Shown here: positions 8,301-9,755 of the stretch, in pieces
How positions within the stretch are numbered: position 1 is the first letter of the stretch
How the letters are laid out: each line of letters opens with the position of its first letter
Source of the DNA: Propionibacteriaceae bacterium
GTDB taxonomy: Bacteria > Actinomycetota > Actinomycetes > Propionibacteriales > Propionibacteriaceae
Assembly (NCBI GenBank): GCA_003451975.1
Contig: DMIX01000312.1
Span: forward strand, 1-9,755
Direction of reading: 5' to 3'
DNA length: 9,755 nt
Notes under the pieces: generated by a model
What the model saw: the letters and a program-made list of their open reading frames with translations, nothing else
Told to the model about the DNA's origin: nothing
The model's database searches: none
Translations under genes and position numbers: made by a program

Positions 8301-9755
8301 TTGAGCTGCCAGTGGTACCGCGCTGGCTATGCGATTTCCGGTGCCACCGGGTACACCTACGAGGTTACTGCCGCCGATGTCGGCAAGGCCATTACCGTCG
8401 CCCAGACCGGCACGGCCACCGGCTATCAATCATTGACCGTGCTCTCCGACCCGACCGCAGTGGTTCCGCAGGGAACCTTGAGCGCTCCGCAATCGATCAG
8501 CGTGGCGGGCTCGATGGCCGTCGGGCAGACGTTGTCCGCCGACCCGGGGGAGTGGAGCCCCGAGCCTGACGCCTTCACCTATCAATGGAAGAGTGACGGC
8601 GACACGCTTTCCGGCAAGACCAGTGCCAGTTACACCCTCGGTGCCAGTGACGAGGGTCACCTCATCACGGTGGCGGTTACTGCTCGCAAGACCGGCTATG
8701 CCGATGCCACCGCGACGTCGACCAGCAGCACTGAGGTGGCGGCAGGCAGCTTCGTGACCACCCAGCCGACGATCTCGGGCAGTCCGGTTTTCGGTCAGGT
8801 GCTCTCCGCGTCGCTGGGCGCCTGGCAGCCGACAGCCAATCTGGCCTGGCAGTGGCTGCGCGACGGTGTTGCCATTGACGGAGCGACCGGCAGCAACTAC
8901 TTGCTGGGTGTTGCCGACATCGGCGCCGTGATTTCGGTGCAGGTCACCGGCACCGCCGCAGGCTACGCCGACACCACTACCACGTCGGCAGACACCGACG
9001 CGGTGGCAGCGGCGCAGCTGTCCGGCCCGGAATCGGTCACCGTAACAGGCGAGAATGCCGTCGGTCAGACGCTGCGGGTCGATTCGATGGCCTGGACTCC
9101 GACGCCGGACAAGGTCAGCTACCAGTGGCTGCGCGACGGTGTGGCAGTCGATGGTGCCACTGCGGCGGCCTACGAGCTCGGCTCTGCTGATCTGGACGAG
9201 CACATCACCGTCCAGGTGACCGCTGAACGCGCGGGCTACGCCACAGTCGTCCTGACGTCTGCGGCAGGCGAAGCCGTGGCGGCGAGCAGCTTCGCAGCGA
9301 CAGCCCCCGTCATCAGTGGCAACGCGATCATGGGCCAAACGCTGCACGCTACTGCCGGTGCGTGGTCCCCGCTGCCGACCACGCTGTCGTACGCCTGGTT
9401 CGCTGACGGTGATCTCATCCCCGACGCTGAGACGAACAGCTACCAGCTCACTCCCGACGAGGTCGGCAAGGCCATTACCGTAGCCGTGACCGGTACCCGC
9501 AGTGGTTATGCCGCCAAGACACTGACCTCCGATGCCACCTCCGCCGTCGCCGCCGCCAAGCTGAGCGGTCCCTCAGAGGTCACCGTGACCGGAGTATTCA
9601 CGGTGGGTGCCGTGTTGAGTGCCGATGCGGGAACCTGGACGCCGACTCCGGACGCGGTGAGCTATCAATGGCTGCGTTCGGGATCTGCCATCGCGGGCGC
9701 AACCGATTCCGAATACACCCTTGCCCCTGCTGATGCAGGTGCCGTGGTTACCGTC
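5235..9755 (+). CDS. Secreted internalin-like LRR protein with tandem Ig-like repeats (partial, C-terminus outside window)
   Basis: The frame is open for 1507 codons, from ATG 5235 to the right edge. A GGAGG six bases upstream fixes the start. The order is: signal peptide (1-41); cassette 1 (45-223); cassette 2 (224-432); cassette 3 (433-810); then eight Ig-like repeats from about 811, the last cut off. Each cassette has a two-cysteine cap, LRRs of the 22-residue internalin/SDS22 type (consensus LxxLxxLxxLxxLxLxxNxIxD) and a beta-rich domain ending in FSGT. That order parallels Listeria internalins (cap, LRR, LRR-adjacent Ig-like domain), but here it occurs three times. Ig repeats carry a Trp about 9-13 residues before a YQW core, then GAT..Y and a GY near the end, as in many actinobacterial surface proteins. 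The likely role is adhesion or protein/glycan binding at the cell surface, with the Ig array as a stalk. No anchor motif (LPXTG, SLH) is visible in the window. Binding partner unknown. Confidence 0.93.
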   Translation, partial: MRQSALLRAKARQFGRGAAAVLVSLALGFGYLSVEAAPARAADGFTIPDTELAACVNAAIGGHVGNTYGDYDLYGLTTLTCDGVGIADLTGLENAPYLVELNLPNNQLRSLDGVPLSSMQTLDISNNHIADLTRLHSAAALTTLGAVGQTVSWTIPLNEPAAVPLYDSRGEVPATLTSAAPELVISDGTVTGTVAGAYSLEFDSVLGIGEFSGTVTVTVPETAVRIPDTGFAQCLAEDLGVIGSDFDYDALAGIQTLDCAGHAIQNLSGAEYLTGATTLDFSGNNLAPSADNTDPLADLSGLTSLTTLSLSAAGLTGIDSLASLTGLVNLDISKNNVPDISALGSLAGLTVLDATGQELTQTVEADTATPLEVADRAGSLPEFATVTGVTIGSGQVTAAAGIYDLSFVNATSGESDPVTFSGTLELRVHVDVHFESLPLADCVADRLDIHPTPQVFSNLDLATVTDLNCPDLSIMSLEGAQYLTNLAAFDAPGNSIDDLTPLAELHTLVSVNLIDNHLADLTPLAELTNLQILSLSDNVVRNIDALADLPALAYVKLANNYLTDVDALAGLTGMRSLDISGNQLTDLSAISALDRLQSVDASDNQLSDVADFTSTNAQLRTVKVSGNQISSLAGVDKLSRLTTLDASRNRISSLAPLATRSSLMILDVSSNNITSLSPLTNLSMLLSVNASDNQISEVSPLAGKWMLNQIELHHNQIADLSSLSASTAYLINTRDQAVSLAVVPQVATTIPLLDRNGDLATLGELPAGLSVTDGKLTADAEGTFTVSFRSGDLAETGSEFSGTLTVVAAYHTFTVPTPTISGSAQVDATLTVDPGTWDPEPTELSYQWRADGVDIEGATSSTYQVRAADLGAEISVVVTATRDEYAPATATAAVTVPIVTASFTAPDDVTLSGTFAVGNTVSVDAGTWAPTPQQLAYQWLRNGVAITDANAASYTLTADDANKAVSVRVTASKDGYANTSLSSVATVVALGTMHGDKPVIVGTVAIGQTLQVGTGYWAPSPSLSCQWYRAGYAISGATGYTYEVTAADVGKAITVAQTGTATGYQSLTVLSDPTAVVPQGTLSAPQSISVAGSMAVGQTLSADPGEWSPEPDAFTYQWKSDGDTLSGKTSASYTLGASDEGHLITVAVTARKTGYADATATSTSSTEVAAGSFVTTQPTISGSPVFGQVLSASLGAWQPTANLAWQWLRDGVAIDGATGSNYLLGVADIGAVISVQVTGTAAGYADTTTTSADTDAVAAAQLSGPESVTVTGENAVGQTLRVDSMAWTPTPDKVSYQWLRDGVAVDGATAAAYELGSADLDEHITVQVTAERAGYATVVLTSAAGEAVAASSFAATAPVISGNAIMGQTLHATAGAWSPLPTTLSYAWFADGDLIPDAETNSYQLTPDEVGKAITVAVTGTRSGYAAKTLTSDATSAVAAAKLSGPSEVTVTGVFTVGAVLSADAGTWTPTPDAVSYQWLRSGSAIAGATDSEYTLAPADAGAVVTV
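5367..5903 (+). repeat. Cassette 1 of the triplicated cap-LRR-Ig module
   Basis: Residues 45-223. It begins IPDTELAAC (C55), has C81 in LTCDGVGIADLTG, about two clear leucine-rich repeats (from codon 5499; NLPNNQLRS and DISNNHIAD) and then a beta-rich domain from GQTVSWTIPL to GEFSGTVTVTV. The opening motif, cysteine spacing (26 residues) and FSGT ending recur in the next two cassettes. It is the shortest of the three and probably an ancestral or reduced copy. Confidence 0.8.
5904..6530 (+). repeat. Cassette 2 of the triplicated cap-LRR-Ig module
   Basis: Residues 224-432. The start IPDTGFAQCL (C234) copies that of cassette 1. C259 lies 25 residues on in LDCAGHAIQNLSG. About four leucine-rich repeats follow (from codon 6033; DFSGNNLAP, SLSAAGLTG, DISKNNVPD, DATGQELTQ), then a beta-rich domain ending TFSGTLELRV. 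The first repeat carries a short insert (about PSADNTDP). Confidence 0.78.
6531..7664 (+). repeat. Cassette 3 of the triplicated module, with expanded LRR array
   Basis: Residues 433-810. The cap has C442 (LPLADC) and C469 (LNCPDLSIMSLEG), 27 residues apart. The leucine-rich region is much longer than in cassettes 1 and 2. It ends in a beta-rich domain (RDQAVSLAVV to EFSGTLTVV) with the same pattern as the other two: GQ/DQ-V, a PL-[YLE]-D-R-like segment, a G, a DG turn, then FSGT. The opening motif is the most diverged (no IPDT). Confidence 0.78.
6663..7391 (+). repeat. Eleven tandem 22-residue leucine-rich repeats (66-nt period)
   Basis: Residues 477-719 split into eleven units of 22 residues, with one unit (starting VADFTSTNAQ) of 23. 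Every unit has the internalin-type N position: PGNSIDD, IDNHLAD, SDNVVRN, ANNYLTD, SGNQLTD, SDNQLSD, SGNQISS, SRNRISS, SSNNITS, SDNQISE, HHNQIAD. The register is regular enough to predict a continuous curved LRR solenoid, the usual protein-binding surface of internalins. Units differ at the DNA level, so the duplications are not recent. Confidence 0.88.
7665..9755 (+). repeat. Tandem array of eight Ig-like repeats, about 270 nt each (last one partial)
   Basis: The anchor tryptophan codons fall at 7743, 8016, 8283, 8553, 8823, 9093, 9363 and 9636, giving spacings of 273, 267, 270, 270, 270, 270 and 273 nt. Each unit has an ISG or VTVTG strand, VGxTL, the Trp, a YQW-type core followed by R/K, DGxxI, GAT..Y, an acidic/Gly turn, ITV or ISV, VT and GY. 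Units alternate between two subtypes. The array continues past the window edge. Such repeats probably form a rigid extracellular stalk. Confidence 0.9.

Noticed and set aside
8430..9347. A 305-codon minus-strand open frame opposite the Ig repeats
   Set aside because: It mirrors the repeat structure of the real plus-strand gene; the product is Arg/Gly/His-rich with no recognisable domain.
7665..9755. CRISPR-like or satellite repeat reading of the 270-nt periodicity
   Set aside because: The period is in frame, the copies are diverged at the DNA level and the protein pattern is Ig-like; there are no short identical repeats with unique spacers.

Overview
The window looks like chromosomal DNA from a high-GC Gram-positive bacterium, most likely an actinobacterium. 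Codon third positions are strongly G/C. Two proteins resemble actinobacterial families: a GabD2-type succinate-semialdehyde dehydrogenase, and a secreted protein with tandem Ig-like repeats carrying a YQWLR-type core. A Propionibacteriales-like or related lineage is a guess only.

Left half (about 1-5069), all on the minus strand. Read in the direction of transcription, it holds a GabD2-like aldehyde dehydrogenase (3489-5069), a classical short-chain dehydrogenase/reductase (2694-3479), a BadF/BadG-type sugar kinase-like ATPase (1734-2651), and the N-terminal 552 codons of the large, single-chain PurL (1-1656, cut by the left edge). The dehydrogenase pair is tightly coupled: the stop codon of the first lies inside the Shine-Dalgarno region of the second, which suggests stepwise alcohol-to-aldehyde-to-acid oxidation. 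A perfect 8-bp hairpin sits on the SDR stop codon, just before the kinase gene. The kinase and purL follow with short gaps, so co-transcription is possible but not shown.

Middle (5070-5234). This is a divergent, comparatively AT-rich intergenic region. It has an inverted repeat (GTGTCA-N10-TGACAC), repeated GGTGAC-like motifs, a possible -10 box, a 5'-leader hairpin and a strong ribosome binding site for the rightward gene.

Right half (5235-9755, open at the right edge), plus strand. This is one very long reading frame (1507 codons so far) for a secreted, modular surface or adhesin-like protein. It has a signal peptide, then three successive cassettes that each repeat the same plan: a two-cysteine cap, 22-residue internalin-type leucine-rich repeats, and an Ig-like LRR-adjacent domain ending in FSGT. 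Estimated LRR numbers rise from about 2 to 4 to 11. At least eight tandem Ig-like repeats of about 90 residues follow, with an alternating A/B pattern. The C-terminus and any cell-wall anchor lie outside the window.

No RNA genes, CRISPR arrays, insertion sequences or phage genes are seen. The most unusual object is the three-cassette internalin-like protein with its Ig array. The rest is metabolic, with some local regulatory structure.
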